Shown piece after piece: positions 17,122-26,180 of a stretch of DNA of 64,000 bases. The notes beneath the pieces were generated by a model. The model saw only the letters and a program-made list of their open reading frames with translations, was not told where the DNA came from and did not search any database. A program made the position numbers and the translations under genes. The DNA comes from Lachnospiraceae bacterium. Lineage in GTDB: Bacteria; Bacillota; Clostridia; Lachnospirales; Lachnospiraceae. The stretch is taken from NCBI GenBank assembly GCA_017450065.1, contig JAFSYI010000031.1, positions 1 through 64,000 on the forward strand, in the 5' to 3' direction. Positions within the stretch are counted from its first letter, which is position 1. The number at the start of each line of letters is the position of its first letter.

Positions 17122-17153
17122 AGGATTGTATACTTAATCATATGTAAATGCAA
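17122..17153 (-). promoter_or_regulatory. DUF1934-galU promoter with overlapping GntR-type operator candidate
   Basis: On the minus strand TTGCAT is followed after 17 bases by TACAAT (17125-17130). The plus-strand 12-mer AGGATTGTATAC (17122-17133) covers the -10. It is identical to the one in the palindrome upstream of the gntR-ispE operon. ATTGTATAC is typical of FadR/FCD-type GntR operators, so the regulator encoded next door may repress this promoter. Confidence 0.5.
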
Positions 17154-17170
17154 GCCTGTTCCCCGTAGTT

Positions 17171-17842
17171 TTACTGCTCCAGCTGACTGATCACATTCTT
17201 CTCCTGATTATCTATATGCGTCTCAATGGCATTGCAGGCATTGGCTTTATCACCTTCAATAATGAATTTTATTATTTTCCTGTGTTCCTCGATAATACGG
17301 GCGTGATTTCTGCTGTCCTTAATATATTCAAGTCTGTATCTGTACATCCTCTCCGCCAGATTGTTTATCATCTGCATAAGTCTTCCGTTTTTCCCTGCCT
17401 TAAGGATCACATCATGAAATCGTACATCAGCTTCTGCGATCGAGGTAGCGTTCCCTTTTTCAATCGAATGTTCAAACTCAACTTCCGCATTTTGAAGAGC
17501 TTCCTTTTCCTCCCCGGTTATCCTGTCACAGGCAAGGCTGACAGCCAGAGAGTCCAATGACTTTCTTACTTCAAGAACATCTCTTAAATCCTGCTTGCTT
17601 ATCCACGCTACTTCCGCACCTTTGCGCGGAACCATGGTTACAAGACCTTCCAGCTCCAGCATGCGGATCGCTTCCCTGATAGGAGTCCTTGATACACCCA
17701 GTTTAGCGGCAAGGGGAATTTCCATAAGCCTCTCTCCCGGTTTTAAGTCTCCTCTCAATATTCCCTGTCTTAACGTTTTGAATACAACATCCCTTAACGG
17801 AAGGTATTCATCGGATAATAGTTTAAGTTCAGACTCTTTCAT
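17171..17842 (-). CDS. GntR family transcriptional regulator (FCD/FadR subfamily)
   Basis: The roughly 223-residue protein has a winged helix (about 10-75) with PGERLMEIPLAAKLGVSRTPIREAI, whose recognition helix VSRTPIREAIRML is the GntR hallmark. The FCD effector domain (about 85-215) contains metal- and ligand-binding positions typified by VRFHDVILKAG and a C-terminal EEHRKIIKFIIEGD. FCD regulators respond to small carboxylates or sugars; the effector is not evident here. The start at 17842 has GGAG 7 bases upstream; a longer frame to 17866 is less likely. It lies 49 bases after ispE and probably shares its promoter. Confidence 0.9.
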   Translation of the reverse strand: MKESELKLLSDEYLPLRDVVFKTLRQGILRGDLKPGERLMEIPLAAKLGVSRTPIREAIRMLELEGLVTMVPRKGAEVAWISKQDLRDVLEVRKSLDSLAVSLACDRITGEEKEALQNAEVEFEHSIEKGNATSIAEADVRFHDVILKAGKNGRLMQMINNLAERMYRYRLEYIKDSRNHARIIEEHRKIIKFIIEGDKANACNAIETHIDNQEKNVISQLEQ

Positions 17843-17891
17843 TTCACTTCTCCATACAATCAACAAATCAAAAATATTTTAAAGCTTAAGT

Positions 17892-18791
17892 CTATTCCGA
17901 AACATTATAAGGCTCGGTAATAAAAACTTCTTCTGCAATTCCTTCTGCCTTTATCATCTCTGCTGCTTTGTCTGCTTTGATATTGTCATCATACAATCCA
18001 AAAACCGTCGGCCCGCTTCCGCTCATTAGCGCTCCCATCGCATCATTACCCAACATAATTTCTTTTATTCGTCTGATAACAGGATATTTCTCCTGTGTTA
18101 CACCCTCAAGTGAGTTACCCAACAATTTCGATATTCTTAGGATATCTTTTTCATGGATTGCCACAGTCATCCCATCCACATCAGGATGCTCCTTATTCTT
18201 AAGACCGTCATACTCATTATACACATAACCTGTCGAAACACTTATTCCGGGTTTCGCTATAAGAACAGTACACCCGGGCATAGCAGGAAGAGGTGTAAGC
18301 ATTTCTCCTATCCCCTCCGCCAGAGCGGTACCGCCCATTATACAGAACGGAATATCGGCTCCTATCCGAACACCCAGTTCCCTGAGTCTCTCATCTGTAA
18401 GGCCACAGTCAAAGACCCTGTTCATTCCCTTAAGCACGGCTGCAGCATCCGTACTGCCGCCTGCCATACCTGCAGCTATCGGTATCTTCTTATCTATGAA
18501 TATATGTATGCCTGTCCCGATACCACATTCCTCCATGATAAGACCTGCTGCCTTAAATACAAGATTATCCTCATTGACCGGCAAAGTCATCGAGTTGGTT
18601 TCCACTATTATAAGTGATTTCCCGGTACCCTGCTCAAAGACTCCGTTCTCTGTCTTTTCAATAATTATCTCATCAGACAGCCCTATCTGCTGCATCACCA
18701 TACGTACATCATGATATCCGTTATCTCTTCTTCCGGTAACATCGAGAGAAAGGTTGATCTTTGCAGGAGCACGCATTACTATTCTGTCCAT
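17892..18791 (-). CDS. ispE: 4-diphosphocytidyl-2-C-methyl-D-erythritol kinase
   Basis: IspE phosphorylates CDP-methylerythritol in the MEP isoprenoid pathway. The roughly 299-residue GHMP kinase has the N-terminal APAKINLSLDVTGRRDNGYH (about 8-27), the ATP-binding PIAAGMAGGSTDAAAVLKG (about 100-118) and the third GHMP motif MGALMSGSGPTVFGLYDD. The ATG at 18791 follows GGGAG closely; an upstream ATG at 18821 lacks a site. It is the first gene of a two-gene operon with the GntR regulator. This is a known loose association without functional proof of regulation of the MEP pathway. Confidence 0.94.
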   Translation of the reverse strand: MDRIVMRAPAKINLSLDVTGRRDNGYHDVRMVMQQIGLSDEIIIEKTENGVFEQGTGKSLIIVETNSMTLPVNEDNLVFKAAGLIMEECGIGTGIHIFIDKKIPIAAGMAGGSTDAAAVLKGMNRVFDCGLTDERLRELGVRIGADIPFCIMGGTALAEGIGEMLTPLPAMPGCTVLIAKPGISVSTGYVYNEYDGLKNKEHPDVDGMTVAIHEKDILRISKLLGNSLEGVTQEKYPVIRRIKEIMLGNDAMGALMSGSGPTVFGLYDDNIKADKAAEMIKAEGIAEEVFITEPYNVSE

Positions 18792-18886
18792 TTGACTCCC
18801 TTTCCGTATTATTGGGATCATTGATCATAAAAGTTACTGTCCTTAAACCGGCTTTGATCCGGATCCCCGGTGTTTAACAAATATAA

Positions 18887-18916
18887 GATTGTATTCTGTA
18901 TACAATCCTATATTAA
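18887..18916 (-). promoter_or_regulatory. ispE-gntR promoter with GATTGTAT-N5-ATACAATC palindrome
   Basis: Perfect 8-base arms at 18887-18894 and 18900-18907 flank 5 bases. A minus-strand promoter TTAATA-N17-TACAAT (18888-18916) has its -10 inside the palindrome. This layout suits autorepression by the GntR protein encoded in the operon. Confidence 0.5.
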
Positions 18917-18944
18917 AATCATAACATTGATTTATAAAAAAAGC

Positions 18945-18971
18945 TAATATAAATATAAATTAAACCGATAT
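18945..18971 (+). promoter_or_regulatory. Possible sigma-28 (FliA/SigD)-like promoter
   Basis: TAAT-N15-ACCGATAT resembles the motility sigma consensus TAAA-N15-GCCGATAA (3 of 4 and 6 of 8). It lies about 165 bases before the gene at 19138. Weak evidence alone, but the gene's composition would fit a motility-linked protein. Confidence 0.25.
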
Positions 18972-19137
18972 AAACAATGAAACCTATTATTATCCTATAC
19001 GTCTTTCCCATACGGCAGAAAAGAGCAGAGAATAATATAAGGTCTAATAACTTTCAATCCGTCATAAATATAGAAACCGAATTTCTGATGAAATTCGCTA
19101 TTCTATAACCTTATGACCATTCCAAGGAGGGATAAAT

Positions 19138-19779
19138 ATGAGTGTGAACGGAATTCAGGGATACTCACAGGTTGATGCATATCAGGCTTACAATTCTGTG
19201 AAGAAATCCACAAACGAAAAGAAAACCGAAGATACTTCCTCCTCTTCCTCTGCACAGAAAGCAGCAGAAACAGGTGTCATATACGAGAAAAGCCCGGAAG
19301 CTTCACAGGCTGCGGCCAAGCCGTCTATCTACAAAAAGCCAAATACGGCTCTTGTAGAGCAGCTTAAGGCCGATCAGGATGCACAGAAGCAGAAGCTTAT
19401 GGACATGGTTCACGATACCCTGTCCGGTCAGTTCTCTGCATTTAAAGCAGCAAACGGTGATGACGAAGACAGTATATGGCGTTTCCTTGCAAGCGGCAAA
19501 TTCACGGTTTCATCTGCAGCAAAGGAGGAGGCTAAAAAAGCCATTTCCGAAGACGGCTTCTATGGAGTAAAGAATACTTCGGACAGGATTCTTGAAATGG
19601 CCAAAGCATTAACAGGAGGCGACCCCGATAAGATCGAAGATATGAGAAATGCCTTTAAGAAGGGCTTCGATCAGGCTACCAAGTCATGGGGACAGGCGCT
19701 TCCGGAGATTTCCTCAAAGACCTATGATGCAGTTATGGAAGGTTTCGACAATTGGGCCAAGGAATCTCAGGTTTCATAA
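19138..19779 (+). CDS. Uncharacterised helical protein, possibly motility-associated
   Basis: The 213-residue soluble protein has no signal peptide. The N-terminal 60 residues (VNGIQGYSQVDAYQAYNS, then Ser/Lys/Glu-rich) look disordered. The C-terminal 130 residues are helical and contain LVEQLKADQDAQKQKLMDMV and a conserved-looking DRILEMAKALTGGDPDKIED and FKKGFDQATKSWGQALPEIS. I recall similar small proteins in flagellated Lachnospiraceae but cannot name a function. AAGGAGGG lies 7 bases before the ATG. It stands alone on the plus strand, with a possible sigma-28-like promoter upstream and a strong terminator downstream. Confidence 0.75.
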   Translation: MSVNGIQGYSQVDAYQAYNSVKKSTNEKKTEDTSSSSSAQKAAETGVIYEKSPEASQAAAKPSIYKKPNTALVEQLKADQDAQKQKLMDMVHDTLSGQFSAFKAANGDDEDSIWRFLASGKFTVSSAAKEEAKKAISEDGFYGVKNTSDRILEMAKALTGGDPDKIEDMRNAFKKGFDQATKSWGQALPEISSKTYDAVMEGFDNWAKESQVS

Positions 19780-19862
19780 GAATAATTACCTTTCAACAGG
19801 CTGATACCATATTTCTCCATAAGCCGGTGAGATCCTTTAAATAAATCGCCGGCAGAATAATG

Positions 19863-19918
19863 ACAGAGACACGAAATCACAATATGATCACCGTGTCTCT
19901 GTTTATATTCTCTTTTAC
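19863..19918 (+). terminator. Terminator after the 213-residue protein gene
   Basis: An 11-base-pair perfect stem ACAGAGACACG/CGTGTCTCTGT (19863-19873 with 19892-19902, 18-base loop) is followed by TTATATTCTCTTTT. Confidence 0.7.
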
Positions 19919-19994
19919 TTTAGGATTCTTCTTTAATCCATTTAATTTCGTGTCCTTAGCCGGCTATATATAGTTTTCTGTGTTCCGTCTTAAG

Positions 19995-20924
19995 CTATCT
20001 CACACATCCTATCAGATCATTTATATCCGCCACATTATATCTCTTCATATAATCACTGATTCCGTCAATCACCTTAACTGTTGTATACGGATCATGAAAA
20101 TTCATGGCTCCCACCGCTACCGCACTTGCTCCGGCCATAATGAATTCAAGGGCATCCTCTGCATTTGCTATTCCACCCATTCCTATTATCGGAATTTTTA
20201 CCGCCCCGGCTGTCTGATATACCATTCTGACCGCAACCGGTTTGATCGCAGGTCCGGACAGACCACCTGTTTTATTGGCCAGTGCAAATGTTCTTTTATG
20301 TATATCTATCTTCATAGCCGTTATTGTATTTATAAGTGACAGTGCATCGGCGCCTGCTGCCTCTGCCGCCCTGGCCATCTCTGTAATGTCGGTTACATTT
20401 GGTGAAAGCTTCATTATAACCGGCTGCTTTGCCCTGCTTTTGATCTGTTCAGTGATTTTATACAGTGCATCCGCCTTCTGTCCGAATGCTATGGCTCCTT
20501 CCTTGACATTGGGACAGGATACGTTTATCTCAAGCATATCCACAACATCTGTTTTATCCGAAAGCCGTTCAACCACATCCAGATAATCCTCTACCGTTTT
20601 TCCGCAAACATTGACGATCACCCTTGTATCATACTTTTTCAGGAATTCCAGGTCTCTTTCCATAAATGTGTCTATCCCGGGGTTCTGCAGACCTATGGCA
20701 TTAAGCATTCCTCCGTATACCTCACACACCCTCGGTGTGGGATTACCCGGCCACGGAACGTTTGCAACTCCCTTACTCACCACGGCTCCAAGCCTGTTAA
20801 GATCCACGAACTCACTATATTCCATTCCCGACCCAAAGGTTCCGGATCCCTCCATAACAGGGTTCTTAAAGGTAACCCCTGCTATATTAACCGACATATT
20901 CTGCTTATTTTCCGTTGTATCCAT
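19995..20924 (-). CDS. pyrD: Dihydroorotate dehydrogenase B, catalytic subunit
   Basis: PyrD oxidises dihydroorotate to orotate in pyrimidine synthesis, as the FMN subunit of the NAD-dependent type 1B enzyme. The 309-residue TIM barrel shows VTFKNPVMEGSGTFGSGMEY near the N-terminus. The catalytic loop INVSCPNVKEGAIAFG has Cys as the active-site base, as in class 1B. LSPNVTDITEMARAAEAAGAD and GMGGIANAEDALEFIMAGAS form the C-terminal phosphate-binding region. It is the last gene of pyrC-pyrK-pyrD, following pyrK by 68 bases. AAGGG lies 7 bases before the ATG. Presence of pyrK confirms the 1B type. Confidence 0.95.
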   Translation of the reverse strand: MDTTENKQNMSVNIAGVTFKNPVMEGSGTFGSGMEYSEFVDLNRLGAVVSKGVANVPWPGNPTPRVCEVYGGMLNAIGLQNPGIDTFMERDLEFLKKYDTRVIVNVCGKTVEDYLDVVERLSDKTDVVDMLEINVSCPNVKEGAIAFGQKADALYKITEQIKSRAKQPVIMKLSPNVTDITEMARAAEAAGADALSLINTITAMKIDIHKRTFALANKTGGLSGPAIKPVAVRMVYQTAGAVKIPIIGMGGIANAEDALEFIMAGASAVAVGAMNFHDPYTTVKVIDGISDYMKRYNVADINDLIGCVR

Positions 20925-20992
20925 CTGTTTTCCCTTAATTCTTCTTTATTTGTAACTATTCTGTACAGCACATATATTTTAAAAATATATCT

Positions 20993-21817
20993 TTACAGAT
21001 CTATCGTTGAAGCCAAAAATACCGGTCCGTCCTTGCATATCCTTGCATTTTTTACCTTGCTGTGATCATCTGTTTCTGTCGTTTTGCATACACATCCAAG
21101 GCAGGCTCCCACTCCGCATGCCATTCTCTCTTCCATCGAAATATAAGCTTCTATGCCCATTTCCTGTGCATATGCCTTGATCCCGCGAAGCATAGGGGTC
21201 GGACCGCAGGCATATATCACCGTGCCTGTCACACCCTGCTGCCTTATCGCATCTATAACCGTTCCTTTGGTTCCGGCAGATCCGTCATCCGTTGCTATAA
21301 CAAGTTTCCCGTATTTCCCTAGCTCCTTATCAAGAAACAGATCCGCATCCCTGTAGCCCGCTACTATGGTTTTATTGCATCTTAGTGCCTTTGCGAGCTC
21401 AAGCATAGGCGGAATCCCGATCCCGCCCCCTATAAGAATGGCATCAGAGCCATCTTTTTTTTCAGGCAAAGGAAATCCGTTTCCAAGAGGTCCCAGTATG
21501 TCCACACTGTCACCCGCCTTATAAGCAGAGAACTCGCGCGTACCTTCACCTGCTATCCTGTAGACTATACGGAGTGCATTTCTTGAATCAGCTGTACCGT
21601 GATCATCGGTTATCTTTCCGTCCGGTCTGTTTATACATCCTGTCTCACATATACTTATGGGACGCGGAAGAAGCCTTGCTTCACTCTTTGTATATACGGA
21701 TATGAACTGTCCGGGCCTTGCCTCCTTTGCGATATCCGTTTCTATCCACATACTGTAAATATTCCCGGCAAGCATTTCCTGTGATATGACTTTTGCTGTT
21801 TCCTTTTTCTTACTCAT
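20993..21817 (-). CDS. pyrK: Dihydroorotate dehydrogenase electron transfer subunit
   Basis: PyrK passes electrons from the PyrD FMN through an iron-sulfur cluster and FAD to NAD+. The 274-residue protein has the ferredoxin-reductase fold: FAD-binding ARLLPRPISICETG (about 49-62), the NAD-binding LIGGGIGIPPMLELAKALRC, and a C-terminal [2Fe-2S] cluster with ACGVGACLGCVCKT (Cys ligands) plus the distant Cys in ARICKDGPVF. Length and motifs fit the family. It follows pyrC by 109 bases and precedes pyrD by 68 bases in the same operon. Confidence 0.94.
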   Translation of the reverse strand: MSKKKETAKVISQEMLAGNIYSMWIETDIAKEARPGQFISVYTKSEARLLPRPISICETGCINRPDGKITDDHGTADSRNALRIVYRIAGEGTREFSAYKAGDSVDILGPLGNGFPLPEKKDGSDAILIGGGIGIPPMLELAKALRCNKTIVAGYRDADLFLDKELGKYGKLVIATDDGSAGTKGTVIDAIRQQGVTGTVIYACGPTPMLRGIKAYAQEMGIEAYISMEERMACGVGACLGCVCKTTETDDHSKVKNARICKDGPVFLASTIDL

Positions 21818-21926
21818 CCTTTTTCTCTCTTATGTTTCTTTGCTCATGCCTGATCATCTTAAATATATCTTAACCGTTCATGGCGGCCTCAGAATACTGC
21901 CTTTTTTATCTGACCGGATATCCCGA

Positions 21927-23222
21927 TCATATGATATTTTCATCTTTATATACGATTTCTCCGCCACAGATCGTATATTTAACCCTGCCCTTCAGCCTCC
22001 AGTCCTTAAAAGGAGAATTATCGGATTTTGAAACAAAACCGCTCACTATCCACTCTTCATTCGGATCAAATACCACAATATCCGCCGGAGAACCTATCTT
22101 AATCTCACCTGCTTCAAAGCCGTACAGCCTTGCGGGAGATGTGCTCATCCTGTCTATGAGCTCCGTCATGGTAAGATAGCCCTTATCCACAAGGCCGGTT
22201 ATTCCGAGCGCCAATGCCGTCTCCAGCCCGATGATCCCGCTTGGTGCCTCTGTTAACGGCTTGGCCTTTTCTTCTTTACTGTGTGGAGCATGATCGGTTG
22301 CTATTATATCTATGGTCCTGTCCTTAAGTCCTTTTATAATCGAAATACGGTCTTCCTCTGTACGAAGCGGGGGATTCATCTTTGCCAGACTTCCATAAGT
22401 CAGCACTGCATCCTCAGTCAGGGTAAAATGGTGCGGAGTAGCTTCCGCATGTATGTTTCTTCCCCTCTTTTTTGCCTGCCTTACAAGTTCAACCACCTCA
22501 GCAGTACTGATATGCTGTATATCAAGCTTTACTCCCGTTTCAAGTGCAAGTTCAAGGTCTCTTTCAACCATTATTATCTCTGCCTGTCTGTCGGAACCTC
22601 CTATACCAAACTTCTTCGAAGCATATCCTGAATTTATACCGTTATTCTCAATAAAGTCGGGATCCTCCTCATGAAGACTGACGGGAAGGTCAAGTTCCGC
22701 CGCCTTTTTAAAGGCTTCTCTAAGCAGCTCTGCGTCAAGGATCGGGATACCGTCATCCGAAAGTCCTGCCGCTCCGGCTTCCTTTAATCCGGCAGCATCC
22801 GTAAGCTCTTTCCCCTTAAGCTCTCTTGTAACATTACCCACGGAATAGATCCTTATTCTCTCACCTGATGCTTTTAAAAGCACGTCCCTGAGTATACCGG
22901 GATTATCTATCGCCGGTCTGGTATTGGCCATCATAACAACCGATGTATATCCTCCTTTTGCTGCAGACAGAGCACCTGTATGGATGTCTTCCTTATAAGT
23001 AAAACCGGGATCACGGAAATGAACATGTATATCAACAAGTCCCGGAGCTGCAATAAGTCCGCGTCCGTTTATCACAATATCTGCCTGGATCTCCCTGATG
23101 GTACTCTTTGCATGGATATCTATCGCCGCTACTTCACCTTTGCTTATCAGTATGTCCACGATCTCATCTGTATTGCTTGCCGGATTTATAAGCCGGATAT
23201 TTCGTAACATTATACTTGCCAT
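21927..23222 (-). CDS. pyrC: Dihydroorotase
   Basis: PyrC cyclises carbamoyl aspartate to dihydroorotate. The 431-residue amidohydrolase has VDIHVHFRDPGFTYKEDI (about 62-79) with the metal-binding HxH and the substrate Arg. VSLHEEDPDFIENN and DIQHISTAEVVELVRQAKKR supply further metal His residues. TDHAPHSKEEKAKP holds the catalytic Asp. The size is that of the class I, multidomain-type (longer) dihydroorotase common in Firmicutes. It begins the pyrC-pyrK-pyrD operon. A TATAAT-rich region just upstream (23227-23265 read on the minus strand) is a plausible promoter, and no PyrR attenuator was recognised. Confidence 0.95.
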   Translation of the reverse strand: MASIMLRNIRLINPASNTDEIVDILISKGEVAAIDIHAKSTIREIQADIVINGRGLIAAPGLVDIHVHFRDPGFTYKEDIHTGALSAAKGGYTSVVMMANTRPAIDNPGILRDVLLKASGERIRIYSVGNVTRELKGKELTDAAGLKEAGAAGLSDDGIPILDAELLREAFKKAAELDLPVSLHEEDPDFIENNGINSGYASKKFGIGGSDRQAEIIMVERDLELALETGVKLDIQHISTAEVVELVRQAKKRGRNIHAEATPHHFTLTEDAVLTYGSLAKMNPPLRTEEDRISIIKGLKDRTIDIIATDHAPHSKEEKAKPLTEAPSGIIGLETALALGITGLVDKGYLTMTELIDRMSTSPARLYGFEAGEIKIGSPADIVVFDPNEEWIVSGFVSKSDNSPFKDWRLKGRVKYTICGGEIVYKDENII

Positions 23223-23312
23223 CTTATCACCATTATATTCTGAATAATTATATCTTATTATAATTTACCATAGACCGGGAGCTTAGGCAAACGTGATTTC
23301 AGCTGATTTTTG

Positions 23313-23341
23313 TTGAGTTGATCCGGAAGTTTTGCTATAAT
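23313..23341 (+). promoter_or_regulatory. Promoter of deoC-plsC-proA
   Basis: TTGAGT-N17-TATAAT, a perfect -10 with standard spacing, lies 59 bases before the deoC ATG. Confidence 0.65.
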
Positions 23342-23399
23342 TCAGTCGATGCTTAATGACGATGTTTATAGGTTAAAACTGTAAAGGAAGGTTGTCAGA

Positions 23400-24056
23400 A
23401 TGAGTATAGAAGAAATACTGTCTGCCTGTGACCATACTCTGTTGCTGCAGACTTCAACACCGGACGAGATCAAAGACATCTGTGATGATGCGGTTAATTA
23501 TGGGACGGCATCCATATGCATCCCTCCCTGTTATGTTAAACCTGCCAAAGACTATGTAGGTGATAAAGTCAGGATCTGCACAGTCATAGGCTTTCCCAAC
23601 GGAAACATGACAACGAGGGTCAAGGTATTTGAAACGAAGGATGCACTGGATAACGGTGCCGATGAGATTGATATGGTAATAAACATCGGAATGCTCAGGG
23701 CCGGAGAATACGATTACGTCCTTGATGAAATAAAACAGATAAAGAAAGCCTGTGGTGATCACATTCTTAAAGTCATCATAGAGACCTGCCTGTTGACAGA
23801 AGATGAAAAAATAAAGATGTGTGAGCTTGTAACCGCTTCCGGGGCAGACTATATCAAAACCTCTACCGGTTTCTCAACAAAAGGAGCCACATTTGATGAT
23901 GTCAGGTTGTTTTCAGAGCATGTCGGCACTAATGTAAAGATAAAGGCGGCCGGCGGAATATCATCTCTTGAGGATGCGCAGAAGTTCATGGAACTTGGTG
24001 CCGACCGTCTCGGGACCAGCCGCGTGGTAAAGCTTGTGAAGCAGATGTCAATGTAA
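23400..24056 (+). CDS. deoC: Deoxyribose-phosphate aldolase
   Basis: DeoC cleaves 2-deoxyribose 5-phosphate into glyceraldehyde 3-phosphate and acetaldehyde in deoxynucleoside catabolism. The 218-residue class I aldolase carries the Schiff-base Lys in [19 protein letters not shown] (about 155-173), the catalytic Asp/Lys environment in [13 protein letters not shown] and the phosphate-binding [25 protein letters not shown] precedes the ATG by a few bases. It heads a plus-strand operon with plsC (33-base gap) and proA; the three functions are not obviously related. The short family type (about 220 residues) is normal. Confidence 0.94.
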   Translation: MSIEEILSACDHTLLLQTSTPDEIKDICDDAVNYGTASICIPPCYVKPAKDYVGDKVRICTVIGFPNGNMTTRVKVFETKDALDNGADEIDMVINIGMLRAGEYDYVLDEIKQIKKACGDHILKVIIETCLLTEDEKIKMCELVTASGADYIKTSTGFSTKGATFDDVRLFSEHVGTNVKIKAAGGISSLEDAQKFMELGADRLGTSRVVKLVKQMSM

Positions 24057-24089
24057 GTAAGATTTTGTCATTTGTAAAAAGGAGTTATA

Positions 24090-24830
24090 ATGTTTAAATT
24101 CATAATTTCGGCTCTTTATTTATTACTGTACCTTATACTGACCCTGCCACTCGAGCTTGTATTATTTATAATAGGGAAGCTAAATATGCCTCTCAGAGAC
24201 AAAATAAGCTTCCTCTTTGTCAAGTATATAGGTCTGGGGGTTGTGACCAAAATGTCCGGTTCCAGAGTAATAGTAAACGGTCTTGAAAATATCCCCGATG
24301 ATACTGCCTGTCTTTTCGTCGGCAACCACAACAGCTATTTTGACGTTATCATAAGCTACACCTTTATGAAACGTCCGACAGGCTACATCGCAAAGAAGGA
24401 AATGGAGAAATACCCTTCCCTTAACTGCTGGATGTACTTCATGCGCTGTCTTTTCATAGACAGGAAGGATGTTAAGCAGGGTATGAAAACGATCCTTAAA
24501 GCAGTCGATTATCTTAAAGAGGGTATAAATATCTTTGTTTTTCCCGAAGGCACAAGAAGCAAGGACGGTCAAATGCTTCCGTTTAAGGAAGGTTCCATGA
24601 AAATGGCTGAGAAATCAGGCTGTCCGATAATTCCGGTGGCAATCTCCAATACAGCAGCAATGTTTGAGAAGCATTTTCCGAGAATTACCGCCGAAACGGT
24701 TGTTTTTACATTCTGTAAACCCGTTTATACAAATGAGCTTGAGGGAGAAGACAGAAAACATGTGGGACAGTATGTACAGAACATTATCCGTGAGGCACTT
24801 GACAATGTGAACTCTGTTCCGGGCACTTAA
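24090..24830 (+). CDS. plsC: 1-acyl-sn-glycerol-3-phosphate acyltransferase
   Basis: The enzyme converts lysophosphatidic acid to phosphatidic acid in membrane lipid synthesis. The 246-residue protein has an N-terminal membrane segment (IISALYLLLYLILTLPLELV) and a PlsC domain with the HX4D catalytic motif in NHNSYFD (about 80-86). The FPEGTRSKDG glycerol-phosphate-binding motif (about 151-160) and the CPIIPVAI block follow. AAAGGAG lies about 7 bases before the ATG. Length fits the family. It follows deoC and precedes proA by 67 bases. Confidence 0.9.
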   Translation: MFKFIISALYLLLYLILTLPLELVLFIIGKLNMPLRDKISFLFVKYIGLGVVTKMSGSRVIVNGLENIPDDTACLFVGNHNSYFDVIISYTFMKRPTGYIAKKEMEKYPSLNCWMYFMRCLFIDRKDVKQGMKTILKAVDYLKEGINIFVFPEGTRSKDGQMLPFKEGSMKMAEKSGCPIIPVAISNTAAMFEKHFPRITAETVVFTFCKPVYTNELEGEDRKHVGQYVQNIIREALDNVNSVPGT

Positions 24831-24897
24831 GCTGTTAAAGCCCTTCGGCTTTACAATATCCGGAAAATCCGTCAGAAATATCAGCGAGGAAACCAAT

Positions 24898-26172
24898 ATG
24901 AGTATAAAAGAAGACGTAAAAAAAATGAAAGCGGCAGCACCTTATCTTGCCGCATCGACGATCGACGAACGGAATAATGCGTTAAGACTTATTGCGGATG
25001 CGCTTAGGTCAAATGCAGATGATATATTTGCCGCCAATAAGCTGGATACGGATAAGGCTGAAGCAGACGGTATATCACAGGCCGTCATGAAACGGCTTAA
25101 ATTCACCGAAGGAAAGCTTAATGACTGTATAAAGGGCATAGAACAGCTCATTTCTCTTAACGATCCACTTGGCAGGATCACTCTTGCAAGAGAACTTGAT
25201 GAAGGACTGTCCCTGTACAGAACAACCTGTCCAATAGGTGTTATCGGCGTTATCTTCGAAGCAAGGCCCGATGCGCTGGTACAGATATCCACTCTTTGTA
25301 TTAAGAGCGGTAACTGTGCTATCTTAAAGGGCGGTAAGGAAACGGCAAACACAAACAGGGCCCTGTTTGACATCATACATAAGGCCGTTACAGAGTCGGG
25401 GCTTCCCACGGATTCAATGCTTCTTGCACAGACACACAGTGAAATTGATGAACTGCTTGGCTGTCACGGATATGTAGACCTTCTCATACCAAGAGGAAGC
25501 AATGCCTTTGTAAGATACATCATGGATCATACCAATATCCCTGTTATGGGACACGCCGACGGTATCTGCCATATTTATGTAGATAAGGACGCTGATACCG
25601 ATAAGGCAATAAGGATAATCACTGATGCCAAGATCCAGTATACAGCCGCCTGCAATGCTGTGGAAACGCTGCTTGTAAACAGAAGTATAGCAGGAGCTTT
25701 CCTGCCCAAGCTGCAAAAAGCCTTACAGGAGAAGGGAGTTAAGCTCCGCGGAACCGGAGAGGTAAATGATATAATCAGGGTTGAAAAGATAGATGAAAGC
25801 GATTTTATCGAATATCTCGACCTTACGGCATCAGTCAAGCTCGTGGATGATGTGAACGAAGCAATAGATCACATCAACCGCTTCGGCTCACACCATACGG
25901 ATTCCATAGTAACCGAAAACAAGAAAACTGCCGAAGCTTTCATGCAGCTTGTCGATTCGGCAGGTGTATACCATAACTGTTCTACCAGGTTCTCTGACGG
26001 CTTTCGTTACGGCTTCGGAGCAGAGGTCGGAATAAGTACGGGAAAGATCCACGCCCGCGGTCCCGTAGGTCTTGAGGGTCTTGTAACCTACAAATACAAG
26101 CTTTACGGGGACGGACATATAGTAGATGACTATGCAACCGGTAAAAAACAGTTTCATTTCAGGGATCTCTGA
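24898..26172 (+). CDS. proA: Gamma-glutamyl phosphate reductase
   Basis: ProA reduces gamma-glutamyl phosphate to glutamate semialdehyde with NADPH in proline synthesis. The 424-residue aldehyde-dehydrogenase-fold protein shows CPIGVIGVIFEARPDALVQI, KGGKETANTNRALFDII, and the catalytic Cys in QYTAACNAVETLLVN. The C-terminal ARGPVGLEGLVTYKYKLYG is typical of ProA. The N-terminal half is also normal. proB is not adjacent, so the pathway's other genes must lie elsewhere. It is the last gene before a strong terminator. Confidence 0.95.
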   Translation: MSIKEDVKKMKAAAPYLAASTIDERNNALRLIADALRSNADDIFAANKLDTDKAEADGISQAVMKRLKFTEGKLNDCIKGIEQLISLNDPLGRITLARELDEGLSLYRTTCPIGVIGVIFEARPDALVQISTLCIKSGNCAILKGGKETANTNRALFDIIHKAVTESGLPTDSMLLAQTHSEIDELLGCHGYVDLLIPRGSNAFVRYIMDHTNIPVMGHADGICHIYVDKDADTDKAIRIITDAKIQYTAACNAVETLLVNRSIAGAFLPKLQKALQEKGVKLRGTGEVNDIIRVEKIDESDFIEYLDLTASVKLVDDVNEAIDHINRFGSHHTDSIVTENKKTAEAFMQLVDSAGVYHNCSTRFSDGFRYGFGAEVGISTGKIHARGPVGLEGLVTYKYKLYGDGHIVDDYATGKKQFHFRDL

Positions 26173-26180
26173 ATAACAGA

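Larger units (their letters stand above)
18792..19137. other. 346-base divergent intergenic region with operators and candidate promoters
   Basis: It holds a GntR-type palindrome and minus-strand promoter (18887-18916), an AT-rich block (18930-18990) and a possible sigma-28-like promoter (18945-18971) for the rightward gene. There is also a GAATTTCTGATGAAATTC inverted repeat near 19080-19097, about 40 bases before the next ATG. No small gene or structured RNA was recognised. Confidence 0.5.

Noticed and set aside
24898-26172. proA without proB as a broken pathway
   Set aside because: The partner genes may lie elsewhere in the genome; absence from a 64 kb window is not evidence.
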